Assembly: GCA_030410095.1 (NCBI GenBank)
Contig: JAUFRC010000001.1
Coordinates: 1,996,501 to 2,060,500, forward strand
DNA length: 64,000 bases
Source of the DNA: Paracoccus cavernae
GTDB lineage: Bacteria; Pseudomonadota; Alphaproteobacteria; Rhodobacterales; Rhodobacteraceae
Reading direction: 5' to 3'
A program made the translations under genes and the position numbers. Under the pieces are notes generated by a model. The model did not search any database. It saw only the letters and a list, made by a program, of their open reading frames with translations, and had not been told where the DNA came from. Every line of letters starts with the position of its first letter. Within the stretch, counting starts at the first letter, position 1. This document shows, one piece after another, positions 9,055 to 18,011 of the stretch.

Positions 9055-9680
9055 TGCACGCCCCTTCAGACGCTGGTCGATGGCTTCGTTGATCAGGCCC
9101 TGATCGGCCGAACCACCAAAAACGCGCACCAGCTCTTCGGTGACATCGCGGGCAACGACACGCGCGTCATCCAGAGCCGAAGCCCGGATCTCGGCGATGC
9201 GCTTTTCGGATTCCGAAGTGCGGGCCGCAATTTCGGTATCTGCCTGTGCGATCGCTGCATCCAGCTCTTTCTGGATTTCGGCCTTGTTGGTCGCAACGAT
9301 TTTCGCAGCTTCCGACCGTGCATCCGCAAGCGCCTTGTCATAGGCGGCTTCCGCGCTTTTGGCCTTCTGCTTGAATTCCTCGGCCGACATCAGATCGCCC
9401 GTAATGGCCGATTGACGATCCGCCAGAACGCCGCCGATGCGCGGGAGCGCAATGCGCGACAGCGCCCAGTAAATGATAACCAGCGCGATCAGCAGCCAGA
9501 AAATCATGTTGCCATAGGTGGCAACGTCGAGTTGTGGCATCCCGGGGCCGAAGCGCTATGTGCCGCAGCGGCATCAACAGCCGAGGTCGCGTGATGCGCC
9601 ACGTCTGCAGATTCGGTGATGACCACCGTTTCAGTTTCTTCGACCACGACAGGCGCGGTCTGTTGTAACAGGCTGAACAT
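9051..9680 (-). CDS. atpX: ATP synthase Fo subunit b' (frameshifted)
   Basis: The core begins [18 protein letters not shown], a classic b' start region with a membrane segment, followed by a charged coiled coil to [15 protein letters not shown] further 45 residues rich in Ala, His and acidic residues are encoded upstream in another frame, from ATG 9680 to APG. One G missing in GGG near 9542 separates them. Rhodobacterales b' proteins often have such a variable N-terminal leader, so 9680 is taken as the start. The 3' boundary with atpF is ambiguous because the frame runs through. Confidence 0.82.
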
Positions 9681-9757
9681 ATCCTACCCCATGCCGGTCG
9701 TTTCACAATCGGGTGGGCGCTAAACGCCCCCACCCAACCGCAAGGATGGCAAAAGGA

Positions 9758-9994
9758 TCAGACTGCGAACAGCAGCAGCAGAGCGACGAGGAACGAGAAG
9801 ATCCCCAGAGCTTCTGCGAAGGCCATGCCGATGAACAGCGTCGCGGTTTGCGAAGCAGCTGCCGACGGGTTGCGCAGTGCGCCTGCCAGGTAGTTACCTG
9901 CAACGTTGCCCACGGCCATTGCAGCGCCGGCCATACCGAAGCAAGCGATGCCCGCGCCGAGGTACTGACCGAGTTGAGCGAGTTGGCTTTCCAT
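9758..9994 (-). CDS. atpE: ATP synthase Fo subunit c
   Basis: 78 residues, intact. Two hydrophobic helices flank a polar loop (RNPSAA). The first helix has the glycine/alanine-rich packing motif [17 protein letters not shown], and the second carries the ion-binding Glu in FAEALGIF. The c ring transports protons in the membrane. The gene lies between atpB and atpX, the usual order in Rhodobacter-type split ATP synthase operons. A good ribosome-binding site (CAAGGAGC) precedes the ATG. Confidence 0.96.
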   Translation of the reverse strand: MESQLAQLGQYLGAGIACFGMAGAAMAVGNVAGNYLAGALRNPSAAASQTATLFIGMAFAEALGIFSFLVALLLLFAV

Positions 9995-10055
9995 GTTCGT
10001 GCTCCTTGAGGCTTGGAAAGATTGAAACTTGTGTCTGACTGATACTGCGCGGCGC

Positions 10056-10810
10056 TTAGTGCGACGGGTGCAGCGCGTCCTTGAGGTAGACGCAGGTCAG
10101 GATGGTAAAGACATAGGCCTGCACAACAGCCACCAGCACTTCGAGTGCATAGACCGAGACAACAGCCAGAACCGACAGCGGCATGATCATTGCGACCGCA
10201 CCGAAGGTTGCGAAAACTTTGAGAACCGCGTGGCCAGCCATGATGTTGCCGGCAAGACGGATGGAGTGGCTCACGGGGCGCACGAAATACGAGAAGAGTT
10301 CGATGATCGCCAGAACCGGACGCAGGGCCATCGGAGCCGAGCTGACCCAGAACAGGCCGAGGAAATGCGCGCCGTTCTTGACGAAGCCCAGAACCGTGAC
10401 GCCGACAAACACCAGCACGGCGAGAACCGCGGTCACGGCGATATGAGAGGTCGACGAGAAGGATTTCGGCAGCAGTGCCAGAGCGTTTGCAAAGAGGATG
10501 AAGCAGAACAGCGTCATGACATAGGGAAGTAACGGACCCCGTCCTTGCCGCTGACGTCTTCAACCATCTTGTGGACCATGCCGTACATCAGTTCGGCGAT
10601 CGACTGGACGCGGCTCGGAACAACGGCGCGGCCGCGGGTGCCGAAAACCAGAAGCGCGATGATCGCCAGAACGGTCAGACCCAGCCAGAGGGTCGCGTTC
10701 GTCGGCGTATACCAATGGACTGCACCGTCACCAAAAAGCGGCTTGACGATAAACTGGTCCATCGGGTGGAAGTTCAAACCACCGCTTTCTGCTTCTGTCG
10801 CCATCGTCAT
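10056..10810 (-). CDS. atpB: ATP synthase Fo subunit a (frameshifted)
   Basis: Two overlapping frames together make a normal subunit a of about 251 residues. The first ends YFP and the second begins [17 protein letters not shown]; adding one C to CCC near 10528 yields YFPYVMTLF. The essential Arg lies in [12 protein letters not shown], and the C-terminal helix continues [21 protein letters not shown]. Subunit a forms the proton half-channels beside the c ring. Since the protein is essential, the frame break is best explained as a sequencing deletion. Its ATG directly follows the inferred atpI stop. Confidence 0.92.
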
Positions 10811-11147
10811 TCACCTCGTGGTCGCCGGACTGCCCCGGCTTCTTTCCAATTTCCGCAGCGGTCCGCATCATCACCTTCACACCGGCCACCAGGCCGAGAA
10901 GAACGCAAGTGACCAACATGACCGGCATCGTGCCGAGCACATAGTCGAGACCGTATCCTACTCCGAAACCAAGGACCAAACCGGCCACCAGCTCCGTCAC
11001 CATGCGCCAGGCCATATTGGCTTGGCTGAAGTGATCTTCCGTACGGGAGGACGACGTGCCGCCTCTCCCCTTCAGTCGGGCTTCCAGCTCTTTCAAACGG
11101 GCCGCATCACGAGCCCGTTCGGTCTCGGTGTCGGGTCCATTGTTCAA
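10811..11147 (-). CDS. atpI: ATP synthase assembly protein AtpI
   Basis: About 110 residues. A charged N terminus (AARLKELEARL) is followed by FSQANMAWRMVTELVAGLVLGFGVGYGLD and a second helix (VMLVTCVLLGLVAGVKVM), the two-helix AtpI family used in c-ring assembly. The frame as written runs 80 bases into atpB, so one base is probably missing near KKPG; the repaired frame stops at TGA 10811-10813, touching the atpB ATG. The start is taken as TTG 11147, downstream of AGGGAG. A longer frame from 11228 would begin upstream of the probable transcription start. Confidence 0.72.
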
Positions 11148-11216
11148 AGCCGTTGCTCCCTGACTCGATTGCGGCGTTGATAGGTGTCGTAGCCCCTGAG
11201 TCAAGCACAGGGAAAT

Positions 11217-11222
11217 ATTATA
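11217..11222 (-). promoter_or_regulatory. Candidate -10 element of the atp Fo operon
   Basis: On the minus strand the sequence GTGTTATAATATTT contains a perfect TATAAT 70 bases before the TTG start of atpI. No good -35 was found at 16-18 bp spacing. Confidence 0.45.
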
Positions 11223-11303
11223 ACACATTGATTTTCAATAACCTTGCCAAGCCAGCACCTACGACAAAAGGCGTGATTGCGGTGGTCATGGCCCCCTTCC
11301 ATA

Positions 11304-11321
11304 TTCAACCCGAAAGTTGAA
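11304..11321. promoter_or_regulatory. Inverted repeat before the ArsR-type regulator gene
   Basis: TTCAAC-CCGAAA-GTTGAA is a perfect 6-bp inverted repeat with a 6-bp spacer, ending 10 bases before the ATG at 11332. ArsR/SmtB repressors usually bind such imperfect palindromes near their own start, so autoregulation is plausible but inferred. Confidence 0.45.
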
Positions 11322-11331
11322 CAATGGTGAT

Positions 11332-11750
11332 ATGGCCGCGCAGACGCTTTCTCTGGACACGATTTTCGCCGCACTCGCCGATCCGACGCGGCGGGCGATC
11401 CTTGGCATGCTGCTCGAAGACGACATGTCCGTCACCGATGTCGCGACCCCGTTCGAAGTCAGCCTCGCCGCGATTTCCAAACATCTGAGCGTACTGGCCG
11501 CCGCCGGCCTGATCCGGCAGGAACGGCGCGGGCGCATCATCTGGTGCATGCTTGAGCCGGACGGGATGCGCGAGGCCTCGGTCTGGATGCAGGGTTCGGC
11601 CAGTTCGATCCGGTCGACCTCGACGCATTCGAGCGCTTCCTCAGCCTCGAGCTCGGCTCGGGCGACATGGCCGAAGGAGCGCCGACGCAAACACCCCTTG
11701 ACGACCCTGCCTGCCGATGCCGGCGAAAGCTGACAGGTTGCCGCCAATAA
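11332..11750 (+). CDS. ArsR-family winged-helix transcriptional regulator (frameshifted near the C terminus)
   Basis: The N-terminal 75 residues form an ArsR-type winged helix: IFAALADPTRRAILGMLL, then the recognition helix region SLAAISKHLSVLAAAGLI and the wing RQERRGRIIWCML. The metal-site motif ELCVCDL is absent, so a metal-independent regulator is likely. One G is missing in GGG near 11594. The repaired C terminus reads VWMQGFGQFDPVDLDAFERF and stops at TAA 11748-11750, with a Cys pair (ACRCRRK) near the end. It is divergent from atpI. A TTG at 11317, inside the upstream inverted repeat, is an alternative start. Confidence 0.82.
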
Positions 11751-11800
11751 CAACGGAAATTCCGTGAATTTGCGCTGCATACCCCGGCGCTGGCGGGCTC

Positions 11801-11825
11801 GGTTAACCATTTATAAAGGTTAACC
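11801..11825. promoter_or_regulatory. CtrA-like site: paired GGTTAACC palindromes
   Basis: Two copies of GGTTAACC, 17 bases apart start to start, flank ATTTATAAA just before the Hint-protein start. The first extends to TTAACCAT (11803-11810), the known CtrA half-site of alphaproteobacteria. Control by CtrA is inferred from the motif and position. Confidence 0.45.
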
Positions 11826-11836
11826 GCGAAAAGGTG

Positions 11837-12974
11837 ATGTCTGAACAAAGACATCAACCAATGATGGCACTTCCGCCCATGGCCCATGAAATCCTGATTG
11901 CAACTTTCCCGACGACAGTGCCGACCGTCGGCACAACCGGCATCGATGCCCGTCGGCCCTACTTCAATATGAAGAACGTCCAGCTCGACAATCCGTCTTT
12001 GTCCTACATCTCGATCGAGGATGACGAGGAGCGCTACGACTACCTCAGCGCCGCCTCGGGCAACAGGATCGAGACGATGCAGAATCCGACCGTCCCCCTC
12101 GATTTCGGCGGGGCCAACGGCACGGTCGCCGTAACCGAGAGCATGTCGGCCACGAGCGGTTCGATCGTCGTGGACTCTGCCGGAAACAGGTTCGTGATGA
12201 TGTGGCCCGCAAAGTACAATCTCGAAACCGCGCTCACCCAAGAGATCGGCAACCGGATGGTGCTCCTGATCTTTCCGGTCGGAGTCGCGCAAAGCGACGG
12301 CACGACCTTTGGCCGACCTTCGATCCGACGCGGACAATCAGCTATTCCAGCAGCTATGGTGCCTCGATCTCGAACCCGGTCCTCTATGGCCCCCAACGCG
12401 CGCCCTGCTTCACGCCGGGGACATTGATCGAGACCGAGCACGGGATGCGGAAGGTCGAGGATCTGGCCGTGGGCGACCGCATCCTGACACGCGACGACGG
12501 GTTCCAGCCCCTGCGCTGGATCGGCTCGAAGCATCTCACGCCGCACCGGCTCGACCTGCAGCCGAACCTGCGCCCGATCCGTATTGCCGCGGGCGCGTTG
12601 GGGCGGGGCTGTCCCGCCGCCGACCTCGTGGTTTCCCCAACATCGCGTCCTCGTGCGCTCGGACATCGCCAAAAGGATGTTCGGCACCGAGGAGGTGCTT
12701 GTCGCCGCAAAGCATCTGCTCGATCTCGAAGGGGTTGCTTTGGCGGATGCTGCGGGTGAAGGCGTGACCTATCTCCACCTGCTTTTCGACGACCACCAGA
12801 TCCTGCGCTCGAACGGCGCCTGGACGGAATCGCTGTTTGTCGGGCCGGAGACGCTGAATGCGCTGCCACCTGCGGCGCGTCGCGAGATCGCCGCGCTTTT
12901 TCCCGAGCTGGTCACGAGTATTCTCCCTACTCCGTCGCGCAAGCTCCTGTCGGGAAAAGAGGGGCGCCAACTGA
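11837..12974 (+). CDS. Hint-domain protein (several frame breaks)
   Basis: A protein of roughly 380 residues reconstructed from three frames. The N-terminal 160 residues match no family I recognise. Then comes the Hint (Hedgehog/intein) start CFTPGTLIETEHGMRKVEDL, VGDRILTRDDGFQPLRWIG, and in a later frame PQHRVLVRSDIAKRMFGTEEVLVAAKHLL. This is the Hint_2 type common in Rhodobacterales. Such domains self-cleave before the Cys, but processing has not been shown for this type. Breaks lie near 12311 (one C lost) and between 12605 and 12640 (at least two bases). The 3' end is uncertain, because the open frame continues to 13228 antisense to the next gene. GTG 11834 is an alternative start. Confidence 0.75.
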
Positions 12975-12994
12975 CTTTCGTCACACCAAAACCG

Positions 12995-13040
12995 TCGGGC
13001 CATGGCTCCGGAGCGTTAAGCCGCCGGAACCATGGCCCGA
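12995..13040. terminator. Long hairpin between convergent genes
   Basis: TCGGGCCATGG (12995-13005) and CCATGGCCCGA (13030-13040) are perfect 11-bp arms, extended inward by CTCCGG/CCGGAA. It lies between the ends of the Hint-protein gene (+) and the 5'-nucleotidase gene (-). There is no T tract, so a terminator or 3'-end stabilising role is inferred from position. Confidence 0.45.
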
Positions 13041-13056
13041 TGAACGGATTTTGCGA

Positions 13057-14725
13057 TCAGTTTGCGGTCGTTTCGCCCTCGGCCGGTGCGCCCTCCGCGG
13101 GTGCGTCCTCTGCCGGTGCGGCTACCGCTTTGACCGTGATGCGTCCGTCGAGCACGGGCTTGAAACCCGAACCTTTGTTGATGAGATATTCGGCCAGAAC
13201 ATCGGCGAGATCGGGGCCGAAGTCATAGGCATTGAGCGCCGCCGTCTCGAAGATCGCATAGCCGTCGCCACCCGTGCGCAGATAGTTGTTCGAGACCACG
13301 CCATAGGTGTGATTGCGGTCGATCGGCTGCCAGTCTCCATGCACCTCGACCAGCACATCGCTGATCCGCGCGCCGCGGCGGCGGCCGGATCGACGGTATA
13401 CTTCAGACCGGCAACCTGCGCGAAACGCCCCGCGCCTTCCTCGTATTGGCTCGCCCCGTTTTCAAGCGCCGTGACGATATCACCGCCCTTCAACTCGAAC
13501 GTGGACAAGGTGTTCTGGAATGGCAGAACGCTGAGGACCTCGCCCATCGTGACCACGCCCTCGTCGATCGAGGCCCGCAGCCCGCCGCCATTCTCGATCG
13601 CGATGCTGATGCCCTGATCGCGCACGCGGTCAAGCATGGCATCGGCGACAGTATTGCCCATCTCGCATTCACGCTGGCGGCAGGTTTCACGGTCCCCCGC
13701 AATCGGAGCGGCGATCTGCGCCACGACCTTCTGCTTCAGCGCTTCGATCGGCGCGCCCATTTCCGCGACACGGGCCGCAATTGCCGGATCCGGCGTGACC
13801 GACGCATCCAGCAGAACCGGCGCGCCCTCGGCTTTGACCAGCTTGCCGCCATCATCCCAGGTCAGGGTCAGATGGCCAAGATATTTGCCGTAGGCATAAG
13901 CGGTAGCGACCGGAACCTCGACACCCGCCGCATCGGTCACCATGGTCGGATAGGGGCCGAGCGCGCCCTCCATTTCGCCCAAAAGCGTATGGCTGTGCCC
14001 GCCGATCACCGCAGCGATGCCCGGAACATCCCGCGCGATTTCCAGATCGCGCTTGTAGCCGACATGGGTCAGCGCGATGACCTTGTCGACGCCTGCCTCG
14101 TGCAAGGCCTGCGCATCGGCGGTCAGGCTGGCGATATCATCATTGAAAACGACGTCCTCCCCGGCGAGGCGGTCTCGGGCGTATCGGTCGCCAGTGCCGA
14201 GACGATGCCGATCTTCTGTCCGCCGACCTCGAGGGTAACCGTGTCGTCGATCTTGCCGCTCAGCAGCGTCGAGCGCGACAGGTCGAGATTGCCCGAAGCC
14301 ACCGGAAAGTCGACGCCATCCACCAGTAGCGCGAGCCCTTCGGGGCCGTCGTCGAATTCGTGATTGCCGACCGCCATCGCGTCAAAGCCGATCGCCTTCA
14401 TGAATTCGACGGTCTCTTTGCCCTTGTAGGTCGTATAGAAAAGGCTGCCCTGAAATTGGTCGCCCGCATCCAGAACTATCACGTTCTGGCCATCCGCCTT
14501 CAGCTGGTCGCGCAGCTCGCGCAATTTGCTTGCAAGCCGCGCCACGCCGCCAAAGCACTCGCCCTTGGCTTCGGTCTCGGCGTCACAGGTGCTGTCGAAG
14601 CTGTTGATCGCCTCGATCCGACTGTGGAAGTCGTTGATATGAAGGATATGCAGCGTGTAATCGGCCTGCGCCGCACCTGCCCAAAGAGCGATGCTCGCGG
14701 CCGAGACCAGAAACCAGCGTTTCAT
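13057..14725 (-). CDS. Periplasmic 5'-nucleotidase / metallophosphatase (frameshifted)
   Basis: An N-terminal signal peptide (MKRWFLVSAASIALWAGAAQA) indicates export. The metallophosphatase domain shows the metal-ligand motifs HINDFHSR, DAGDQFQGS, GNHEFDDG and GGHSHTLL. The C-terminal 5'-nucleotidase domain has IENGGGLRASIDEG and YLRTGGDGYAIF. It probably hydrolyses nucleotides in the periplasm for phosphate and nucleoside recovery. Two breaks need repair: one G lost in the GGGG run near 14159, and a frame change near 13365 within a GCC/GCG tract. The repaired protein is about 555 residues with an Ala/Glu/Pro-rich tail. Confidence 0.9.
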
Positions 14726-14902
14726 CGTTATGTCCTACCTTCAGATACCGAATTTCAAAGGCAGATTGGTTGAAGCCCGTGACGTGGTCAATCGCTGGTG
14801 CATGACTTCCCCGACAGAAGTAAGATAACGGCGCGACTTTCGTGCCATGCCGAAACGCGACTCGCCCTTGACCCTGCCACCCGCTCAAAGCAAGAAACCG
14901 CC

Positions 14903-15233
14903 ATGCTGATCTATAAAGTCCTTCGTGAACCGGAATTCCGCGACTTCGACACGGCGGGCCGCACTGCCGGCTCTGCGGTCGATCTTGCCGATGGCTACAT
15001 CCATTTGTCGACCGCCGACCAACTCGCCGGCACGCTCGCCAAGCATTTTACCCGGGAAGAGGGGCTGGTGCTGCTCGCGCTCGAGGCGGATGCTCTGGAG
15101 CCGCTGAAATGGGAGCCCTCGCGTGGCGGGGCGCTCTTTCCCCATCTCTACCGCGAGATGACGCGCGCCGACGTGCTCTGGTCGCGCCCCTGCCCTCGGC
15201 CCCGACGGCCATGATATCGGAGAGATCGCATGA
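14903..15233 (+). CDS. DUF952 family protein
   Basis: About 110 residues starting [12 protein letters not shown], with the family hallmarks [15 protein letters not shown] and [19 protein letters not shown]952 proteins are small, cytoplasmic and of unknown function. Two C residues are missing in C runs near 15188 and 15193; repair gives the natural ending [14 protein letters not shown] and a TGA at 15231-15233 that overlaps the pyrD ATG. This close overlap suggests translational coupling with pyrD, an arrangement also seen in related bacteria. Confidence 0.82.
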
Positions 15234-16299
15234 AGCTGATCGAGAAACTCGGCCTGAGCGCGCTGCACAAGTTCAAACCCGAGACCGCGCATGACCTGTC
15301 GATCAAGGCCTTGGCCATGGGCCTCGTGCCGCTTCCGGGCGCCCCTTTCGGCACCGAGCGTCTGGCCTGCGAGATCGCGGGGCTCAAACTTGCGAATCCC
15401 TTGGGACTGGCGGCAGGTTTCGACAAGAACGCCCGCGTGCTCAAGCCTTTGATGGGCGCGGGTTTCGGCTTCATCGAAGTCGGCGCCGCCACGCCGCGGC
15501 CCCAGCCGGGCAATCCCAAGCCGCGGCTTTTCCGCCTGTCGGCAGAACGCGCGATCATCAACCGTTTCGGCTTCAACAACGAAGGGGTCGAGGCGATTGC
15601 CGCAAGGCTCGCCGCGCGTCCCAACGCCTATCCGTCGGGCATTCCGGTCGGCCTGAATATCGGCGCCAACAAGGACAGCACGGACCGCAGCGCCGATTTC
15701 GCCGAAGTCGTGCGCAAAGCCGGCAAGCATTGCGATTTCGTCACGGTCAATGTCTCGTCGCCCAATACCGAAAAGCTGCGCGATCTTCAGGGCCCTGCCG
15801 CATTGGCCGCACTGCTTGACGGGGTGCTGGCAGCGCGCGACGCCATTGGCAAACCCCTGCCCGTTTTCATCAAGATCGCCCCCGATCTCGAGGCCGATGC
15901 GCTCGCCGATCTGGCGGGCGTGGCGATGAATGCGGGGATCGATGCGATCATCGCGACCAATACGACGCTCTCGCGCAGCGAAGTCGCCGATCTTCAAGCC
16001 CGCGAGACGGGCGGGTTGTCCGGGGCGCCGCTCTTTGACCGCTCGACGATGATTCTCGCGCATCTCTACAAGCTGACCGGCGGCACCATTCCGTTGATCG
16101 GCGTTGGCGGGATTACTTCTTCCGATGATGCCTGGGAAAAGATCCGCGCCGGAGCAACTGTCCTGCAGATCTATTCGGCGCTGGTTTTCCAGGGCTTCTC
16201 CTGATCGACGAAATTCTGCAAGAGCTCGACGAGCGCCTCGCCCGCGAGAAAATCTCGCTGCAGGAGCTGACCGGCAGCGGGGTCGAAGACTGGCTCTGA
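15230..16299 (+). CDS. pyrD: Dihydroorotate dehydrogenase, class 2 (quinone)
   Basis: About 356 residues. The N-terminal helix ([23 protein letters not shown]) anchors class 2 enzymes to the membrane. FMN- and substrate-binding elements follow: [52 protein letters not shown] with the catalytic Ser, and [20 protein letters not shown]. It oxidises dihydroorotate to orotate in pyrimidine synthesis. One base is lost near 16199; the repaired tail [20 protein letters not shown] ends VEDWL at TGA 16297-16299. A strong bidirectional terminator follows. Confidence 0.95.
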
Positions 16300-16337
16300 G
16301 ATCCGGCTCCGATGCGTTGTCCGGGCTTATGAACGAC

Positions 16338-16371
16338 AAAAACGCGCGCGGGACATCCCGCGCGCGTTTTT
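16338..16371. terminator. Bidirectional terminator between pyrD and cysE
   Basis: AAAAACGCGCGCGGGA and TCCCGCGCGCGTTTTT are near-perfect arms around a short CA loop, with a T tract on both strands. The two flanking genes converge here. Confidence 0.9.
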
Positions 16372-16394
16372 GATTTCACGGTGAATGAAAAGGC

Positions 16395-17234
16395 TCAGAA
16401 CAGCCCTTCATGCCCCAAAAGCTGGTTCATCGACCCCGACGGGTCCGAACAGCCCGCATCGCCGACGATCCGCGCCGGAACGCCCGCAACCGTCTTGCCG
16501 GGCGGCACATCGCTCAGCACGACCGAGCCGGCGGCAATGCGCGAATGCGCGCCCACGCGGATATTGCCCAGAACTTTAGCCCCCGCGCCGATCAGAACGC
16601 CGTTGCCGATCTTGGGATGACGGTCGCCGTCTTCCTTGCCGGTACCGCCAAGCGTCACCGAATGCAGCATCGAGACATCATTACCGACCACGGCCGTCTC
16701 GCCGATCACGATGGAATGGGCATGGTCGATCATGACTCCGGTGCCGATTCTCGCGGCCGGATGGATATCGACGCCGAAGGCCTCCGAGCAGCGCATCTGC
16801 ACGAAATAGGCCATGTCGTGACGCCCCTCCTGCCACAGCCAATGACCGATCCGGTAGGCCTGCAAAGCCTGATAGCCTTTGAAGAACAGGATCGGTTGCA
16901 TCATGCGATGGGTCGCGGGATCGCGGTCGAACACCGCCTCGATATCGGCGCGCGCCGCAGCCGCCAGCTCGGCAGAGCTCGCATAGGCCGCATCGGCGAT
17001 TTCGCGCAAAATCTGTTCGCTCATCTCGCGCGAGGCCAGTTTGAGCGAGAAACGATAGGCCAAAGCGGCCTCGAAAGTGGCGTGGTGCAAAAGTCCGGCG
17101 TGAATCAGCGCGCCAAGCAGCGGCTCTTCGCGCACGGCAACCCGCGCTTCGCGCTGGATGCGGGTCCAAAGCGGATCAACCTCCGCTGCGCCGTGCGATG
17201 TTGCCACTGCACCCATTTCTCCGTGGAGGTTCAT
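16395..17234 (-). CDS. cysE: Serine O-acetyltransferase
   Basis: 279 residues, intact. An N-terminal helical domain (IQREARVAVREEPLLG) leads to a left-handed beta-helix of hexapeptide repeats with the catalytic region EAFGVDIHPAARIGTGVMID, then HAHSIVIGETAVVG and LGGTGKEDGDRHPKIG. It acetylates serine with acetyl-CoA, the committed step of cysteine synthesis. The C terminus (MNQLLGHEGLF) lacks the usual ...DGI tail that inserts into cysteine synthase, but CysE tails vary. ATG 17216, preceded by CGGAGAA, is an alternative start 6 codons in. Confidence 0.95.
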   Translation of the reverse strand: MNLHGEMGAVATSHGAAEVDPLWTRIQREARVAVREEPLLGALIHAGLLHHATFEAALAYRFSLKLASREMSEQILREIADAAYASSAELAAAARADIEAVFDRDPATHRMMQPILFFKGYQALQAYRIGHWLWQEGRHDMAYFVQMRCSEAFGVDIHPAARIGTGVMIDHAHSIVIGETAVVGNDVSMLHSVTLGGTGKEDGDRHPKIGNGVLIGAGAKVLGNIRVGAHSRIAAGSVVLSDVPPGKTVAGVPARIVGDAGCSDPSGSMNQLLGHEGLF

Positions 17235-17241
17235 TCGATAT

Positions 17242-17283
17242 GCCCGTCCTGTTTCACATTGTTCTTAACGGAAACGGACGGGC
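17242..17283. repeat. Inverted repeat between the GTA cluster and cysE
   Basis: GCCCGTCC (17242-17249) and GGACGGGC (17276-17283) are perfect 8-bp arms separated by 26 bases of AT-richer sequence. It lies after the last gene of the GTA region and before cysE on the same strand. It could end GTA-region transcription or bind a regulator of cysE. No T tract follows. Confidence 0.35.
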
Positions 17284-17298
17284 ACGGAAAGTCACTGC

Positions 17299-18011
17299 TC
17301 AGTCAGGGATGCGCAGCTCCAACCAATGGGCGACCAGACGGACCTTGCCGGAGGCGAAACTGCCCCCGTCGCGCCCAGCCTGATGGTGGCGGGATCCCAA
17401 TAGGTCATGGGCTGGGACAGGATCCCGCGCCCCCAGGACCCGAGCCCCTTGCCCAAGCCCTCGCCAAAGCGGTTTTCGGCCCCGACCGTCCCCAACCGCC
17501 ACGAGGTCAGGCTGCCGGTGATCGCGCCGGTGACCCGCGCCGTCACGCCGAGGACCATCGCTCCCGCCGGAATGATGAGCGTCGAATCCATCGTCGTGCC
17601 CGCCGCCAGCGTGACCTCGACGCTGTCTTGCCGCGCAATCAGACCCGATCCGTGCGTGCCCATTGTCAGCGCACCCGTCACCCAGATCTGGCCGGTATGA
17701 ACAGCCTGCACGCCGCGGTCTGCGACAAAGGCGCGGCTGCCCATGCGCGGCGGCACAAAGACCCAGCCGCCATTCGCGCCGATCGCGATCTGTCCCGCGC
17801 GGCCCTCCCAGGCATTGACCGCGCCCTGCGGCACCGCCCAGCACAAGCCGTCCGCGACCGTGGCGGGCGGCGTGCTGCGCTCGGTGCTTTGCAGGACCAG
17901 ATCGACCATCCCGTCGAGGCGCTGCAACGCCTCGTTCACGGTGACATGCTTTTGCGCCTGCGCCGGCATCAGCAACGGCAAAGCGTGATTCGAGGTCGCG
18001 TTCTCAGACAT
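17299..18011 (-). CDS. DUF2793 protein downstream of the GTA genes, possible fibre or receptor-binding protein
   Basis: About 237 residues. The N terminus (LPLLMPAQAQKHVTVNEALQRLD) is the DUF2793 signature, followed by AGQIAIGANGGWVFVPPRMG and a beta-rich, Gly/Thr-rich second half as in phage fibre proteins. One G is lost in GGGGG near 17360; the repaired end is FASGKVRLVAHWLELRIPD at TGA 17299-17301. The start overlaps the end of gp15 by 8 bases, so it is part of the same transcript. DUF2793 proteins accompany GTA and prophage tail genes; a role in host-surface binding is inferred. Confidence 0.75.

Noticed and set aside
10500..10540. Programmed frameshifting in atpB and other genes
   Set aside because: The same one-base break occurs in dozens of unrelated housekeeping genes at G/C runs, without slippery heptamers or downstream structures, so sequencing loss is simpler.
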